Of a stretch of DNA of 8,128 bases, positions 7,171-8,128 are shown piece after piece. The position numbers and the translations under genes are program-made. The notes under the pieces are model-generated. The model ran no database searches and was not told the origin of the DNA. It saw only the letters and a list, made by a program, of their open reading frames with translations. The stretch is taken from positions 1 to 8,128 of the forward strand of contig JBKCXU010000092.1 of assembly GCA_046316025.1 (NCBI GenBank), in the 5' to 3' direction. This stretch comes from JAJTHJ01 sp046316025 (GTDB lineage: Bacteria; Pseudomonadota; Gammaproteobacteria; Burkholderiales; Burkholderiaceae_F). How positions within the stretch are numbered: position 1 is the first letter of the stretch; each line of letters opens with the position of its first letter.

Positions 7171-8045
7171 ACCCGACCACCCGCCCGCTGCGCGTGGCTG
7201 CGCTGCAAATGGTCTCGCGCGCCGAGTTGGCGCCCAACCTGGCCGACGCCGCCGCCCTGATCGAACAAGCAGCCGCCGCCGGCGCGCAACTGGCGGTGCT
7301 GCCCGAGTACTTCTGCCTGATGGGCCGGCGCGACACCGACAAGGTAGCGCTGCGCGAAGCCGAAGGGCACGGGCCGATCCAGGACTTCCTCGCCGAGCAG
7401 GCGCAGCGGCACCGCCTGTGGCTGGTGGGCGGCACGCTGCCGCTGGCAGCGCCCGAGCCGCAGCGCGTGATGAACAGCGTGCTCGTGTTCGATCCGCAGG
7501 GCCGGCGGGCGGCGCGCTACGACAAGATCCATCTCTTTGCCTTCCGCCAGGGCGAAGAAAGTTACGACGAAGCACGCACGATCGCGCCCGGCACGCAGCC
7601 GGTCGCGTTCACCCTGGCCTTGGACGACGGCAGCGCCTGCACAGTCGGCCTGTCGGTCTGCTACGACCTGCGCTTCCCGGAGCTGTACCGGGCCTTGGGC
7701 GCACTCGACCTGATTCTGGTGCCGGCGGCCTTCACCGCCACCACCGGCCGCGCGCATTGGGAACTGCTGCTGCGCGCCCGCGCAGTCGAAAACCTCTGCT
7801 ACGTGCTCGCCGCCGCACAAGGCGGCGTGCACGAGAACGGCCGCGCCACCTTCGGCCACAGTATGTTGATCGACCCCTGGGGACGCGTGGTCGCAAGCCA
7901 CGCCGATGGTCCGGGGCTTGTACTGGGCGACCTCGACCCCCAACTGATTGCGCAGTGCCGCGCCAGCCTGCCGGCGCTCGACCATCGGGTGATCGGTGAT
8001 CGGAGAAGTCTCACCGTTAGTCGTACACCCGAGTCTCAGCGTTAG
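7167..8045 (+). CDS. Carbon-nitrogen hydrolase, Nit1/Nit2-like amidase
   Basis: This 292-aa enzyme belongs to the nitrilase superfamily and hydrolyses C-N bonds of amides. The catalytic set is visible: Glu47 in LPEYF, Lys120 in YDKIHLF and Cys165 in SVCYDLRFPELYR, with the supporting Glu199 in HWELLLRARAVEN. These motifs match the Nit branch (deaminated-glutathione amidase or omega-amidase-like), so metabolite repair is the likely role; the substrate cannot be read from sequence. No signal peptide is seen, so it should be cytosolic. ATG at 7167 overlaps the yhdP TGA as ATGA, has no obvious ribosome-binding site and is probably translated by coupling. The protein aligns to the family up to about LPALDHR (~274). 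The last ~18 residues, from VIGDR on, are encoded by the repeat array, and the TAG stop (8043-8045) lies inside the second 22-bp repeat, so the tail is probably an acquired extension. Confidence 0.95.
   Translation: MNPTTRPLRVAALQMVSRAELAPNLADAAALIEQAAAAGAQLAVLPEYFCLMGRRDTDKVALREAEGHGPIQDFLAEQAQRHRLWLVGGTLPLAAPEPQRVMNSVLVFDPQGRRAARYDKIHLFAFRQGEESYDEARTIAPGTQPVAFTLALDDGSACTVGLSVCYDLRFPELYRALGALDLILVPAAFTATTGRAHWELLLRARAVENLCYVLAAAQGGVHENGRATFGHSMLIDPWGRVVASHADGPGLVLGDLDPQLIAQCRASLPALDHRVIGDRRSLTVSRTPESQR
7988..8001 (+). repeat. Two GGTGATC heptamers at the 3' end of the nit gene
   Basis: Two perfect tandem GGTGATC units are followed by GG, the start of a third. This is the reverse complement of the GATCACC array at 114-141, so both arrays point outward along the 3' ends of their genes. 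In the nit frame they encode VIGD. With only two units no in-frame TGA forms, and translation continues into the 22-bp repeats. Confidence 0.85.
8008..8029 (-). repeat. 22-bp repeat, right copy 1
   Basis: This copy is the reverse complement of the left repeat with one mismatch (C for G at 8014). It begins exactly 6 nt after the heptamers, the same gap as at the left end. In the nit frame it codes part of the C-terminal tail; its TAG (8018-8020) is out of frame. Confidence 0.85.
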
Positions 8046-8054
8046 TCGTACACC
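8033..8054 (-). repeat. 22-bp repeat, right copy 2
   Basis: This is a perfect reverse complement of left copy 1 (42-63). The match extends to 27 bp, 8029-8055 against 41-67. It follows right copy 1 with a period of 25 bp. It contains the TAG that ends the nit gene. Confidence 0.88.
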
Positions 8055-8070
8055 TCGATGCGCCGATCAG

Positions 8071-8125
8071 GTGCGCGGTGCAAACGGAGGGAGCCCGTAG
8101 GGCGACCGGAGTTTGCACCGCGCGC
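8071..8125. terminator. Long stem-loop after the nit gene, possible terminator or dispersed repeat
   Basis: GCGCGGTGCAAAC (8073-8085) and GTTTGCACCGCGC (8111-8123) form a perfect 13-bp stem, extended outward by a G-T and a G-C pair. The 25-nt interior holds a second small hairpin, GCCC (8093-8096) and GGGC (8100-8103) with a 3-nt loop. Its place 25 bp after the nit stop suits transcription termination or 3'-end protection of a yhdP-nit mRNA. No T-tract is seen before the window ends 3 bp later, so classic intrinsic termination is unproven. The nested shape also resembles REP/BIME-type intergenic repeats. Confidence 0.5.
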
Positions 8126-8128
8126 GGC

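Noticed and set aside
41..8055. Composite transposon or insertion sequence bounded by inverted repeats
   Set aside because: No transposase or integrase gene lies inside, the contents are housekeeping genes, and the repeats are doubled and joined to heptamers. No target-site duplication is evident.

Overview
The window is very GC-rich and reads as chromosomal DNA of a Gram-negative proteobacterium, most likely a betaproteobacterium (Rhodocyclales/Burkholderiales-like). The evidence is the GC content, the gene set (glutamine synthetase adenylyltransferase, a long YhdP/AsmA-like protein of the cell envelope, a Nit-type amidohydrolase) and the gene order glnE (leftward) | yhdP-nit (rightward), an arrangement I recall from that class. 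The taxonomic call is inference; no rRNA or other marker gene is present.

Layout. Positions 1-54 hold the last codons of a rightward gene whose stop lies in a repeat. Positions 41-141 are a repeat-rich convergent junction with two copies of a 22-bp repeat and four tandem GATCACC heptamers. The glnE gene fills 123-2939 on the minus strand. A short divergent promoter region lies at 2940-3054. The yhdP gene (3055-7170, plus) overlaps the Nit amidohydrolase gene (7167-8045, plus) by ATGA, so these two are almost certainly one operon. The nit gene runs into a second, oppositely oriented copy of the left-hand repeat array (7988-8055). A strong stem-loop follows at 8071-8125, just before the window ends.

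The three complete genes are housekeeping. GlnE tunes glutamine synthetase by adenylylation and deadenylylation. YhdP is an inner-membrane-anchored AsmA-like protein implicated in moving phospholipid to the outer membrane. The Nit protein is a Glu-Lys-Cys amidase, probably a metabolite-repair or omega-amidase-like enzyme. There is no obvious biochemical link among them.

The most unusual signal is in the repeats. The 3' ends of both glnE and nit carry the same composite element in the same orientation relative to the gene: (GGTGATC)n, then exactly 6 nt, then a 22-bp repeat, a spacer, and a second 22-bp repeat. The element codes the last residues of both proteins (the peptide VIGDR occurs at both ends) and supplies the stop codons. 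It also creates a 27-bp perfect inverted repeat (41-67 against 8029-8055) around the whole ~8 kb block. I infer a dispersed gene-end repeat family; a genome-wide count would settle it. I saw no transposase, CRISPR array, tRNA, rRNA or defence system.
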